Source of the DNA: Allopontixanthobacter sp041741895
GTDB lineage: Bacteria > Pseudomonadota > Alphaproteobacteria > Sphingomonadales > Sphingomonadaceae
Length of the DNA: 64,000 bases
Direction: 5' to 3'
Assembly: GCA_041741895.1 (NCBI GenBank)
Contig: JBGSJO010000050.1
Location: forward strand, 25,298-89,297
Part shown: positions 35,948 to 45,162 of the stretch, one piece after another
How positions within the stretch are numbered: the first letter of the stretch is position 1
How the letters are laid out: each line of letters begins with the position of its first letter
Position numbers and translations under genes: made by a program
The notes under the pieces: generated by a model
Database searches by the model: none
Told to the model about the DNA's origin: nothing
Seen by the model: only the letters and a program-made list of their open reading frames with translations

Positions 35948-37285
35948 ATGGGACGTAAGTTTTTCGGCACAGACGGCATTCGGGGCCGGACCAATGAAGG
36001 CGTGATGACCGCCGCCACTGCCATGCGCGTGGGGCAGGCCGCAGGGCGCCATTTCCTGCGCGGGGATTACAGACACCGCGTCGTTATCGGCAAAGATACC
36101 CGCCTGTCGGGCTACATGATGGAAAGCGCGCTGGTGGCCGGTTTTACCAGCGTGGGCATGGATGTGATCATGACCGGGCCGCTGCCCACCCCTGCCATCG
36201 CATTGCTGACCCGCGAAATGCGCGCCGATCTGGGGGTAATGATCTCCGCCAGCCATAATCTGTACGAAGATAACGGCATCAAGCTGTTCGGCCCCGATGG
36301 GTTCAAATTGTCCGATGAGGATGAACTGGCCATCGAAGCCCTGATCCAGTCCGATCAGCCGCTCGCCGCATCCGGGGATATCGGCCGCGCCCGACGGATC
36401 GACGATGCACGCGGCCGCTATATCCATGCGATCAAGCAATCGGTTCCCCAGGATGTCCGGTTCGACGGGCTGAAAATCGCGGTCGATTGCGCCCATGGGG
36501 CGGCGTATGAAGTCGCGCCATCCGCAATCTGGGAACTGGGCGCGAAGATCATCACCCTGGGCGTCACCCCCAATGGCAAAAATATCAATGACGGGGTCGG
36601 ATCGACCTCGCTCGATGCGCTGAAGGCCGCAGTGATAAACGAAGGCGCCGATATCGGCATTGCGCTGGACGGCGATGCCGACCGGCTGATCGTGGTGGAC
36701 GAGAACGCCCGGACAGTCGACGGGGACCAGATCATGGCCCTGATCGCCACACGGCTGGCGGCCCGCGGCGAATTGAGGGGCGGCGGGATTGTAGCCACGG
36801 TGATGTCCAATCTCGGCCTGGAGCGGTTCCTTGCAGCAAACGGCCTGACGCTGGAACGGGCCAAGGTCGGCGATCGTCATGTGCTGGAAAAAATGCGCAG
36901 CGGGGGCTTCAATGTCGGCGGCGAGCAATCGGGCCACATGATCATGCTGGACCATGCCACCACAGGCGATGGCACCATTGCCGCATTGCAGGTGCTGGCC
37001 GCGTTGGTGCAATCGGGCAAGAAGGCGAGCGAACTGCTGCATCTGTTCGATCCGGTGCCGCAATTGCTGCAGAATGTGCGCTATTCCGGCGGCGCTCCGC
37101 TTGAAAACGAAACCGTCAAATCAGTGATCGCCGAAGCCGAAGCGGAATTGGCGGGAAAGGGCCGGTTGGTGATCCGCCCGTCCGGCACAGAGCCGGTGAT
37201 CCGGGTAATGGCCGAAGGCGATGACCAGGCACAGGTGGAAGCAGTGGTGGACCGCATCTGCGGTGTAATAAGGGATGCCGCCTGA
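35948..37285 (+). CDS. glmM: Phosphoglucosamine mutase
   Basis: The 445 residues start MGRKFFGTDGIRGRTN. The catalytic phosphoserine loop is GVMISASHNLYEDNGIKLF, the Mg2+ loop is LDGDADRLIVVD and the sugar-binding loop is GGEQSGHMIM. It converts GlcN-6-P to GlcN-1-P for UDP-GlcNAc synthesis. A start at 35900 would add 16 residues before the conserved N-terminus and is unlikely. The last base overlaps the DUF1272 gene start. Confidence 0.97.
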   Translation: MGRKFFGTDGIRGRTNEGVMTAATAMRVGQAAGRHFLRGDYRHRVVIGKDTRLSGYMMESALVAGFTSVGMDVIMTGPLPTPAIALLTREMRADLGVMISASHNLYEDNGIKLFGPDGFKLSDEDELAIEALIQSDQPLAASGDIGRARRIDDARGRYIHAIKQSVPQDVRFDGLKIAVDCAHGAAYEVAPSAIWELGAKIITLGVTPNGKNINDGVGSTSLDALKAAVINEGADIGIALDGDADRLIVVDENARTVDGDQIMALIATRLAARGELRGGGIVATVMSNLGLERFLAANGLTLERAKVGDRHVLEKMRSGGFNVGGEQSGHMIMLDHATTGDGTIAALQVLAALVQSGKKASELLHLFDPVPQLLQNVRYSGGAPLENETVKSVIAEAEAELAGKGRLVIRPSGTEPVIRVMAEGDDQAQVEAVVDRICGVIRDAA

Positions 37286-37518
37286 TGCTGGAAATGCGCC
37301 CCGATTGCGAAGGCTGCGGCGCGGATCTGCCTGCCGAGGCACCGGGCGCATTCATCTGCAGTTTTGAATGCACCTTTTGCGCGAATTGCGCGGAAGGCCT
37401 GGATGATCGCTGCCCGAATTGCGGCGGTGAATTGATGGACCGGCCATCACGCAGCAAGGCTTTGCAGGATAAATTTCCGGTGAGTTCGGAGCGCAGGTTC
37501 AAAGGGGTCCCGCGCTGA
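37285..37518 (+). CDS. DUF1272 zinc-ribbon protein
   Basis: This 77-residue protein has four CxxC-like pairs (CEGC, CSFECTFC, CANC and CPNC), the signature of DUF1272, a small cytoplasmic zinc-binding family of unknown role. Its ATG touches the glmM stop, so the two are translated from the same message. Confidence 0.85.
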   Translation: MLEMRPDCEGCGADLPAEAPGAFICSFECTFCANCAEGLDDRCPNCGGELMDRPSRSKALQDKFPVSSERRFKGVPR

Positions 37519-37519
37519 T

Positions 37520-37592
37520 CCGTTCGCCTCGAGCGAAGTCGAGACACCTATAAGCCTGGTAAAGGCCTCTCGACTTCGCTCGAGGCGAACGG
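37520..37592. repeat. Perfect 25-bp inverted repeat (REP-like hairpin)
   Basis: Arms 37520-37544 and 37568-37592 are exact reverse complements around a 23-base loop. They contain the CTCGACTTCGCTCGA motif that recurs between genes in many sphingomonad genomes. It lies between the DUF1272 gene and thiD and could end transcription or stabilise the glmM message, although there is no T run. Confidence 0.85.
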
Positions 37593-37604
37593 CATTGAGG
37601 CTAA

Positions 37605-38495
37605 ATGAACCCCGCCTCATCTAGTGTTCCCGCCCGCACCCCGCCGCGCATCCTGTCCATCGCCGGTTCCGACAGTTCGGGCGGTGCTGGCATTCAGGCC
37701 GACATCAAGACGATCACCATGCTGAGCGGTTATGCCATGACCGCGATCACTGCTGTGACCGCGCAGAATACGGTCGGTGTCCAGGGCATTACCCCGATTG
37801 CAGGCGAATTCGTGGCTGAACAGATCGCGTCCTGCATGAACGATATCGGGGCCGACGCGATCAAGATCGGCATGCTGGGCAATGCGGATATCATACACCA
37901 TGTGGCCGCCGCATTGATCGCGGACCCGGCCATCGCCTCCCGCTCCGCCGCCGGATACGCTGCCAGAAACGCACCGCGCGGAACTGGCCGTTTCCCCATC
38001 GTTCTCGATCCTGTGATGATCGCGACATCTGGCGCCCGGCTGATCGACGAGGAAAGCATTTCGGTGATGCGGTCGCGCCTGTTCCCGCTCGCGACCCTGT
38101 TGACCCCCAACTTGCCGGAGCTGGAATTGCTGGCAGGCCGCCCGCTACGCACGCTGGAACTGATGCAGGAAGCCGCCGGTGAACTGGCCCGGGAAGCTGG
38201 CTGCGATGTGCTGGCAAAGGGCGGCCATACCGAAGACGAACGGGTGATCGATGTGCTGGTCAGCCCATCCGGGGAAGCCACGATTTTCCACCACGCACGG
38301 ATCGCCACGCCCCATACCCATGGCAGCGGCTGCACCTTGTCAGCCGCAATCGCGACCTTGCTCGGCCACGGTCTGCCGCTGGAAGATGCGGTCAGGATCG
38401 CGCGAAAATTCGTCTATAGCGCGATGGAAAATGCCCCCGGTTTCGGCCAGGGTGGCGGTCCGATGGGGCATCAGGCCGTGCGCAAGGGACCCTAG
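37605..38495 (+). CDS. thiD: Bifunctional hydroxymethylpyrimidine/phosphomethylpyrimidine kinase
   Basis: The 296 residues are of the ribokinase fold. The N-terminus reads ILSIAGSDSSGGAGIQADIKT, the ATP part VLAKGGH, and the catalytic loop HTHGSGCTLSAAIAT carries the conserved Cys. It makes HMP-PP for thiamine synthesis. An insert of about 20 residues (SRSAAGYAARNAPRGTG) between the two halves is longer than in E. coli ThiD. The 3' end overlaps that of the LOG gene on the other strand. Confidence 0.93.
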   Translation: MNPASSSVPARTPPRILSIAGSDSSGGAGIQADIKTITMLSGYAMTAITAVTAQNTVGVQGITPIAGEFVAEQIASCMNDIGADAIKIGMLGNADIIHHVAAALIADPAIASRSAAGYAARNAPRGTGRFPIVLDPVMIATSGARLIDEESISVMRSRLFPLATLLTPNLPELELLAGRPLRTLELMQEAAGELAREAGCDVLAKGGHTEDERVIDVLVSPSGEATIFHHARIATPHTHGSGCTLSAAIATLLGHGLPLEDAVRIARKFVYSAMENAPGFGQGGGPMGHQAVRKGP

Positions 38496-39367
38496 GATTC
38501 GAGCTCGTAGAATTCGGCGATATGCGCCCAGGCTTCTTCGGCGGTTTCGCACCAATGGAATAAATTCAGATCATCCCGGTTGATCGTGCCTTCATCGGCC
38601 AGCGCATCGAAATTGACGACCTTGGTCCAGAATTCCTTGCCGAACAGCAGGATCGGGATCGGCTTCATCTTGCCGGTCTGGATCAGTGTCAGCAATTCGA
38701 GGAATTCATCCAGGGTGCCGAAACCGCCCGGGAAAACCGCCACAGCGCGCGCCCGCAGCAGGAAATGCATCTTGCGCAGGGCGAAATAGTGGAACTGGAA
38801 TGACAGATACGGCGTCACATAGATGTTGGGTGCCTGTTCATGCGGCAGGGCGATGTTGAGCCCGATCGATTCCGCCCCGGCATCGGATGCGCCGTGATTG
38901 GCGGCCTCCATGATCGACGGCCCCCCGCCTGAACAGATCACGAACTGACGTTTACCATCTTCGACAATCGATTTCTCGCTGACCAGACGGCCCAGATTGT
39001 AGGCTTCCTGATAATATTTCGATTTTTCCGCCAGCCTCTCTGCCACCGCCTTTCGCTCCGGGGGCGCGTTGGCCACCAGTGATGCAGCCTCTTCCGGAGA
39101 CGGGATCCGCGCAGAACCATACATGACCAAGGTGGAGCCGACGCCTGCTTCTTCCAGCAGCATTTCTGGCTTGAGCAATTCAAGCTGGAAGCGAACCGGG
39201 CGCAATTCCTCGCGCAGCAGGAAATCATCATCCTGAAACGCCAGCCTGTAAGCGGGGTGCTTCGTCTGCGGTGTCTGCTTGGGCGCTGAAACAGCGGTTT
39301 TCGCCTCAACACTCGCCGGATAGAATTTGCGCTTGCTGAGTTCGTGATCGTTTTTCTTGTTTGCCAT
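38492..39367 (-). CDS. LOG family protein (lysine decarboxylase-like phosphoribohydrolase)
   Basis: From the ATG at 39367 (MANKKNDHEL) the product is 291 residues. The LOG Rossmann fold shows GSARIPSPEE, the nucleotide loop CSGGGPSIMEAANHGA, and the family motif FPGGFGTLDEFLELLTLIQ. LOG proteins split nucleoside monophosphates to base and ribose phosphate, as in cytokinin activation. The extended N-terminus of about 80 residues is common in the alphaproteobacterial members. The physiological substrate here is unknown. Confidence 0.85.
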   Translation of the reverse strand: MANKKNDHELSKRKFYPASVEAKTAVSAPKQTPQTKHPAYRLAFQDDDFLLREELRPVRFQLELLKPEMLLEEAGVGSTLVMYGSARIPSPEEAASLVANAPPERKAVAERLAEKSKYYQEAYNLGRLVSEKSIVEDGKRQFVICSGGGPSIMEAANHGASDAGAESIGLNIALPHEQAPNIYVTPYLSFQFHYFALRKMHFLLRARAVAVFPGGFGTLDEFLELLTLIQTGKMKPIPILLFGKEFWTKVVNFDALADEGTINRDDLNLFHWCETAEEAWAHIAEFYELES

Positions 39368-39487
39368 ATCTGCCGCCCTAATGGTGCGGCGATGCAGGGG
39401 CAAGTTGCGAATTCAACACCCGAAAAAGGATGTTATGTTCGCCATTGTTTGTCCCGCTCTGATCAGGGCGGCCACATTGGAACCGGT

Positions 39488-40942
39488 TTATCCGATCCAT
39501 GCCACAATCGCAGCGCCATATGTGCGTCCGATCGGCACTTCGGTGTGATCACTGAGTACCAGTATGCGGCCACCACCAGGCCTGGGCCTGGTTCCGGTCA
39601 CATGTTCACGATTGACTAAATAGCTCTTGTGTACGCGCACAAACTGTGGCGACATTGTTTCAAGGAAACGGGCCAGGTTCAGCGTAACCAGAAGCCGGCG
39701 GCCACTGGCAAGCACCACATCGCAATAGTCGTCGGCTGCCTGGACATAGAGAATGTCGCTTTCCGCGACGCGGTGTGTGTGGGAACCCGTTCGCAGGGCT
39801 ACAATGGGCTCACTCTCGCATTCTGCTCGGGCGAGCCGCCGTGCGAGTGCCGCCGCACGTTTCGATTCTGCATCCCGTTCGAGACGGAGGCGCCGCGAAC
39901 CCGTTGCTTGTTCGATGATCAAAATCATGAGCAGCGCCGCCAGTACGGCAAAATAAGTTCGCTCGAGAAAGCTGGTGCCCTGCCAGGTTATGAGGGCGAC
40001 AACAGCCAAACCAGTCGCCAGGCCGGCCCAGGCAGCGCGCGGCTGTCGATCAAGCGCGTGCCACGCGCAGACACCCAGCCCTGCCGCGCCGGCCAATATG
40101 GCGCCCAGAGCCTTGAAGCCATACCATGGCATCAAGAGAATGCCGACTGCTGCGGCTACTGCAACGCCCAGAGCGACCAAGCCAGCCCAGCCTTGGGCGA
40201 ACCGGTGGGCCGCATAAGTGCTGATAAGTATGGCGGTTACCGAGGCCAGCCCGGGGACCGCCACCAAGCGCACCAGGTAATACGGATATGAATACGCGAT
40301 AAAAGCATGGCTTACTTCGACAACAAGCTGCAGCACTGCAGAACCCGCTATTAGTGCGAGCAACAAGGATCCTCTGTCGCGCCGGTCGCTGAGCGCAGTT
40401 GCCAAGAAGTACAAGCCGGCTGCAGTCAGCACGCCCAGCATGAGAAGCGTGGGCAGATACACCCACAGGCCGCGAAGTTGCTGGTTCTGAATTGGCCCTA
40501 CGTAGAAAACGCGGACCGCAGGTGTCACCGGCAGCCAGGCATGATGGGCTGACATACGCGCCGATAATACGTTAGGTCCTGGCCGAACGAGATGGGTTGG
40601 CACAGGAAACGTGGCCACATACCGGCCGGCTTTTTCCCGCGCGCCGATCACTGCCGGTACGCCGTTGCGACCCAAAAGGATGCCGTTCCAGCGGACTTCC
40701 GAACTTGCCAGGGCAACAATTCGTACCATTAGCGGACGCGCGAGCGGCAAAGCCTGCTCACTCACCTCGACCTCGCGCTGGATTGTGACCTCGGCTTGTT
40801 CGATGGAGATATCCTCCAGCTTGACCGGCCTACATTGCGAAGCCGGTGGCGCCGCGCATAGACGGACTGATCCCGAAACGACCGGGTGTGGGCCTGCTGC
40901 CAACAGGAACAGCATGGCCAAGATGCTGAGTATTATCCTCAT
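39488..40942 (-). CDS. Membrane-bound LytTR-type transcriptional regulator
   Basis: The 484 residues have a signal-like N-terminus, an extracytoplasmic beta-rich part (to about 165), seven to eight membrane helices (about 170-360), a short coiled segment and a C-terminal LytTR DNA-binding domain (about 390-484). The LytTR part reads ADDYCDVVLASGRRLLVTLNL, then FVRVHKSYLVNREHV. The build resembles 7TM-DISM sensors joined directly to a DNA-binding output, with no kinase. It diverges from the serine hydrolase gene, a possible target. Confidence 0.82.
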   Translation of the reverse strand: MRIILSILAMLFLLAAGPHPVVSGSVRLCAAPPASQCRPVKLEDISIEQAEVTIQREVEVSEQALPLARPLMVRIVALASSEVRWNGILLGRNGVPAVIGAREKAGRYVATFPVPTHLVRPGPNVLSARMSAHHAWLPVTPAVRVFYVGPIQNQQLRGLWVYLPTLLMLGVLTAAGLYFLATALSDRRDRGSLLLALIAGSAVLQLVVEVSHAFIAYSYPYYLVRLVAVPGLASVTAILISTYAAHRFAQGWAGLVALGVAVAAAVGILLMPWYGFKALGAILAGAAGLGVCAWHALDRQPRAAWAGLATGLAVVALITWQGTSFLERTYFAVLAALLMILIIEQATGSRRLRLERDAESKRAAALARRLARAECESEPIVALRTGSHTHRVAESDILYVQAADDYCDVVLASGRRLLVTLNLARFLETMSPQFVRVHKSYLVNREHVTGTRPRPGGGRILVLSDHTEVPIGRTYGAAIVAWIG

Positions 40943-41154
40943 CAGCTAACCTTAGCCCGATTTCTGTTACCTGTCCCTGTCGTTCACCGACGCCGCCGGT
41001 CATTGCCCGAAAGCTCGTCGACACATCTCTCTGCTGGGGTCAGCTCAATGTCCACGGCCAAGTTCGAGGATAGTCCTTGCGAAACGACAAGCCCCGCCGG
41101 GAAGCCACCCCTTAGGCACGTCTGCCTGTTCAACGGAATTGGATATCCTCTGCC

Positions 41155-42651
41155 ATGAAACTCGTATCAACTGCCCCGTGCCCGGCCGCCTTTCGGTCGA
41201 GCTTGCCTGTTGCGACCTTTTCCGCCGCTATTGCGCTGGCGCTATCCCAGCCGGCGGCGGCGGGCGCTCCGCAAGGGCATGACGAAACCGATTTGGTCGG
41301 GTCGGTAGTAGGTCCAGCCAAGGTAGCCGACCGGATGCTCGCGGCGCTAGTGGAAGTGAACGGCGTGCCGGGCATGGCAGCCTCGGTGTGGAAGGATGGA
41401 GCCATCCTCTGGGCCGGGGAGGCTGGTTACCGCAACGCCGAAGAGCGGTTGCCGGTGGAGGAAGGAACGGTATTCCGGCTCGCCAGCGTTTCGAAGATCT
41501 TCGCTGTCGTCGCCGCCGCACGGCTACGCGAGCAAGGCCTCCTTGATGTCAACCGACCCGTTCAGGACATCGTCGATTATCTGGACAATGATTGGCCGTC
41601 CATAACCCCTGCACAGCTCGCGTCGCATACTTCCGGAATTCCGCACTATCAGGAAATCGACAATGGCCGCGGCGGCGTCAGATTCGAGAACATGGAGCAA
41701 GCCGTAGGCGTATTCAGCGGCCGCGACCTGCTGTTTGCGCCGGACACCGGGTACCATTATTCATCCTATGGCTACACACTCCTCAGCGCGGTGGTCGAAC
41801 AGGCTGCGGGCCAGCCTTATCTGGATTACCTTGCTGCGGAGATCGTTCCGGGTCTGCGTATAGGGCCGGATGTCACGGACAGCTCGCATGCCGATGCCTC
41901 CACAGCCTATACCTACATAGAAGGTGAGCTCGCCGCCGCACCACCGCATGATTACAGCTACAGCTGGGGCGGTGCCGGGCTGGGCTCCACCGCGCGCGAT
42001 CTTGCAGAGTTTGGTGGTCAGATTCTTTCCGGAGCAGTCATTTCGGACGCCAGCTTTGCATGGATGCAGCAGCCAGCGCGGCTACTTGACAACAGTTCTG
42101 TCGAAGAAGGATGCTTTCCCGTGGGGTTCGGCTTACGCGGCGGAACCGACATCGATGGAGAGCGGATCGTCCATCATGCCGGTGTCACGCTGGGCGCCCG
42201 CAGCGTCCTTCTGTTGTACCCCGACAGCAAGATCGCCGCCAGTGTGCTTTCGAATGCCCCATGGGTTTCGAACATCGAACAGACTGCGATCATGCTCGCC
42301 GCTCCTTTCCTCAAGCCGCTTGCGCCCCAGGGTTCCAATCCCTGTCCCGTCGAAGCGACCCGCTATGCGGGCACCTATAATGGCGTGTCATTGGACGGGG
42401 CAGCGCAATTCGTGCTGGACGAAGGGATATGTGTTGGCACTATATCGATTGATGGCACTCTTGCCGACTGGTTCAACGGCGCGCCTCAACGGGATACGGA
42501 TTTTATCAGGATAATCGGTCTCCATGCACATCGCGGCCTAGCCCGCGCGGCGCTGATTACGCCCTATGGCGCCTATGATTTTCGGGCGGATGGGGTGGCA
42601 TATTCTACCGATTTCAAAAGCACGCGGTCGCTGTCGGTCATATTTGAATGA
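41155..42651 (+). CDS. Serine hydrolase, class C beta-lactamase-like
   Basis: The 498 residues start with a signal peptide (cleavage near PAAAGAP). The penicillin-binding-like active site shows SVSK (SxxK), YSSYGY at the YxN position and HHAGVTLG for the third motif. A C-terminal domain of about 120 residues follows. The family includes esterases, D-aminopeptidases and peptidoglycan enzymes. Classical beta-lactam hydrolysis cannot be claimed. It diverges from the LytTR gene. The product is predicted periplasmic. Confidence 0.82.
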   Translation: MKLVSTAPCPAAFRSSLPVATFSAAIALALSQPAAAGAPQGHDETDLVGSVVGPAKVADRMLAALVEVNGVPGMAASVWKDGAILWAGEAGYRNAEERLPVEEGTVFRLASVSKIFAVVAAARLREQGLLDVNRPVQDIVDYLDNDWPSITPAQLASHTSGIPHYQEIDNGRGGVRFENMEQAVGVFSGRDLLFAPDTGYHYSSYGYTLLSAVVEQAAGQPYLDYLAAEIVPGLRIGPDVTDSSHADASTAYTYIEGELAAAPPHDYSYSWGGAGLGSTARDLAEFGGQILSGAVISDASFAWMQQPARLLDNSSVEEGCFPVGFGLRGGTDIDGERIVHHAGVTLGARSVLLLYPDSKIAASVLSNAPWVSNIEQTAIMLAAPFLKPLAPQGSNPCPVEATRYAGTYNGVSLDGAAQFVLDEGICVGTISIDGTLADWFNGAPQRDTDFIRIIGLHAHRGLARAALITPYGAYDFRADGVAYSTDFKSTRSLSVIFE

Positions 42652-42854
42652 TATTTGGTCACCGGTCGCTGTCAGCTATACATCTGGAACTGAAATTTCG
42701 ATGACGTGCCTCCTCGGTAAACAGCATCTGCCTTGTCTGATGTCGGTTGCGTCAGTCTCTGAATGCCGTGTTACTGGAGAAGCCATACCGGAAAGCCGGG
42801 GCGCTTCGGCCCGCACCCCTTGCCAATGCGATCAAGCGATATCCTATTGCATTA

Positions 42855-42880
42855 CCTCCATGTAACCGGTTACATGGAGG
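42855..42880. promoter_or_regulatory. LacI-type operator in front of the sugar-import ATPase gene
   Basis: A perfect 26-bp palindrome is centred on ACCGGT, with TGTAACCGGTTACA as its inner 14 bases (42861-42874). It lies 15 bases before the ATPase start. The same inner word recurs before the LacI gene, so this is very probably its binding site. No other gene lies in 42652-42895. Confidence 0.9.
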
Positions 42881-42895
42881 TACAGGGAGTGGAAT

Positions 42896-43990
42896 ATGGC
42901 AACTATTCGGATTGCAGGCCTTCACAAAAACATTGGAGACAATGCAATCTTGTCCGGCATTGATCTGGACATTGCCGACGGTGAATATGTTGTGGTGGTA
43001 GGGCCTTCGGGCTGCGGAAAATCGACATTACTGCGCACTGTTGCCGGGCTTGAAGAGGCGAGCGACGGCACGATTTTGCTTGGCGGTCGCGATATCACCC
43101 ATCTTTCGCCTGCTGATCGCGGCGTGGCAATGGTATTTCAATCCTACGCCCTGTACCCCAATATGACCGTCCGGGAGAATCTGGGCTTTGCATTGCGGAT
43201 GGCAAAACGGCCGGCCGAAGAGATAGCGGAGGCCGTTGAAAAAGCGGCGGCAATTCTGGGTATATCCCATCTGATTGACCGCAAGCCAGCGGCCCTATCG
43301 GGCGGGCAGCGGCAGCGCGTGGCGATTGGGCGCGCGATTGTGCGGCAGCCGGACCTGTTCCTATTCGATGAACCGCTTTCAAATCTGGATACCGAGTTAC
43401 GGGTAAAGATGCGGCATGAATTTTTACGGCTGCACAAGACGCTTAAAACGACCACGCTGTACGTCACACATGATCAGACCGAAGCAATGACGCTGGCTGA
43501 CCGGATTGTCGTTCTGCGCAGTGGGCAGATCGAGCAGATCGGCACGCCCTATGAGCTTTATCAACGTCCCGCCAATCAGTTTGTTGCGGGATTCATCGGG
43601 TCGCCGCAAATGAACTTCCTGGCTGCGGAGGTCGAGACGGTGACGGAAGGCAATCTTGTGTTGCGGATGCCGCAGGATGACTTGCTAGCCATATCGTTCA
43701 AGACGCGCCCTGAGGCTGTTCAAGCAGGTGACTCGCTCGTGCTTGGTGTACGGCCCGATGATCTGGTGCCGACCGATTCTGGCGCATTGACGGGGATCGT
43801 CGATTTTATCGAACGCATGGGCGGGCAATCGCTTGTCCATCTGGAGGCCCCCAACGGCGGCGAATTGTTGTGGCAAATTCAAGGCGATGCCCCTCAGTCC
43901 CCTGGTGCAACTATCCGCTTTGACCTGGCGAAATCATCAATATTGCATCTCTTTGATGAAACCGGAATGCGGGTCGAAAGGGAAATCTGA
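42896..43990 (+). CDS. Sugar ABC transporter ATP-binding protein (CUT1, UgpC/MalK type)
   Basis: The 364 residues show Walker A GPSGCGKSTLLR, Q-loop FQSYALYP, signature LSGGQRQRVAIGRA, Walker B LFLFDEPLSN and a C-terminal TOBE domain (about 240-360). It energises the two permeases at 50.8-52.5 kb. The gene lies apart from them, at the head of the locus, and is controlled by the palindromic operator 15 bases upstream. Confidence 0.93.
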   Translation: MATIRIAGLHKNIGDNAILSGIDLDIADGEYVVVVGPSGCGKSTLLRTVAGLEEASDGTILLGGRDITHLSPADRGVAMVFQSYALYPNMTVRENLGFALRMAKRPAEEIAEAVEKAAAILGISHLIDRKPAALSGGQRQRVAIGRAIVRQPDLFLFDEPLSNLDTELRVKMRHEFLRLHKTLKTTTLYVTHDQTEAMTLADRIVVLRSGQIEQIGTPYELYQRPANQFVAGFIGSPQMNFLAAEVETVTEGNLVLRMPQDDLLAISFKTRPEAVQAGDSLVLGVRPDDLVPTDSGALTGIVDFIERMGGQSLVHLEAPNGGELLWQIQGDAPQSPGATIRFDLAKSSILHLFDETGMRVEREI

Positions 43991-44012
43991 AAAACTGCTT
44001 GCTTTGCGTTTG

Positions 44013-44050
44013 TGTAACCGGTTACAAAGATTTCGATGAAACCGGTTACA
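44013..44050. promoter_or_regulatory. Two tandem LacI-type operators before the regulator gene
   Basis: TGTAACCGGTTACA at 44013-44026 is perfect. TGAAACCGGTTACA at 44037-44050 differs by one base. Their centres are 24 bases apart, so they lie on nearly the same face of the helix. They predict autoregulation and control of the long operon that starts with the regulator. Confidence 0.88.
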
Positions 44051-44112
44051 TGGCGGCGATAATCAGGAAAGGCGACCGCATATAGAGTCGCCAAAGGGAG
44101 GGGGTAGAGGCG

Positions 44113-45162
44113 ATGCCAACTATTCGGGATGTTGCCCGCACAGCGGGGGTTTCGGTGGCGACAGCTTCGCGCGCACTCAATGGCCATTCGAATGTAACCG
44201 ATGGTTTACGCAAACGCGTGACTGACGCTGCTGCCCAGCTCAACTACATCCCGCATAGCGGCGCACGCAGCCTGACGCGGCAGCGCAGCGATGCCATCGG
44301 CGTGGTGCTGCCTGACTTGTTTGGTGAATATTTCTCTGAGCTTGTGCGGGGTATCGACCGAATCGCGCATCAGGCAGGCCTGCAACTCTTGCTCAGCAAT
44401 ATGCACGGTAGCGCGCAGAGTACGGCGACTGCCATCCGTGCGATGCGCGGGCGGGTCGACGGGATGCTCATTATGCCGCCGGAAACTGACCCCGCCTATC
44501 TTGTGTCGAGCCTACCGCCAGGGCTTCCGACAGTCTTGATCAATTACCCGTCGGGCCTTGTCGACCTACCAAGTGTTGCCATTGATAATTGCTACGGCGC
44601 ACGCGCGATGACCGAAGCGTTGCTGTCACGCGGCTATCATCGTATCGCCCATATTTCCGGTCCTCGAGACAACCGCGATGCTCGCGAAAGGTTGCGCGGC
44701 TTTACCGATGCCATGCATGAATCCGGCAACGAACAAAGTCCACTCATCCTTCCTGGTGACTTTACTGAAGAGGCCGGCGCCGAAGCCGCACGGTTGATTA
44801 TCGCAGGCAATGTGGCAGTCGATGCAGTATTTGCAGCGAACGACATGATGGCGGTGGGATGCCTCGCGGTACTGCGCGAAGCCGGCATCATGGTGCCCGA
44901 CCAGATCGCGGTTGCGGGCTTCGACGATATCCCGCTTGCTCGGTTTACCTACCCGGCGCTCAGCACTGTCGAAGTTCATATCGCCGACATGGGCGCAGCC
45001 GCCATGTCGCTCCTGCTCGCGCAATTGCATGATCAAGATGCGCCTACCCAAGACCAACTGTTGAAGCCTGCACTGATGATGCGAGGCACAACGGCGATGA
45101 ATCACAAATCAATGCGGCAATCGACCGCAAACGACCAGCGAGAGGAAAGGGAATTATCATGA
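44113..45162 (+). CDS. LacI-family transcriptional regulator of the glucan locus
   Basis: The 349 residues start with the LacI helix-turn-helix (TIRDVARTAGVSVATASRAL and a hinge helix to about residue 60), followed by a periplasmic-binding-like effector domain (GVVLPDLFGEYFSELVRGI, then VFAANDMMAVGCLAVLRE). Two operators lie in front of it and one before the ATPase gene, so it probably represses both units until a sugar binds. The stop overlaps the TonB receptor start (ATGA). Confidence 0.93.
   Translation: MPTIRDVARTAGVSVATASRALNGHSNVTDGLRKRVTDAAAQLNYIPHSGARSLTRQRSDAIGVVLPDLFGEYFSELVRGIDRIAHQAGLQLLLSNMHGSAQSTATAIRAMRGRVDGMLIMPPETDPAYLVSSLPPGLPTVLINYPSGLVDLPSVAIDNCYGARAMTEALLSRGYHRIAHISGPRDNRDARERLRGFTDAMHESGNEQSPLILPGDFTEEAGAEAARLIIAGNVAVDAVFAANDMMAVGCLAVLREAGIMVPDQIAVAGFDDIPLARFTYPALSTVEVHIADMGAAAMSLLLAQLHDQDAPTQDQLLKPALMMRGTTAMNHKSMRQSTANDQREERELS

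Noticed and set aside
35882..37063. 393-codon frame on the minus strand
   Set aside because: It lies opposite glmM, whose identity is certain. It has His/Gln-rich nonsense-like composition.
41155..42651. Antibiotic-resistance beta-lactamase
   Set aside because: SxxK and the third motif are present, but the family is dominated by esterases and peptidases, so resistance cannot be claimed.
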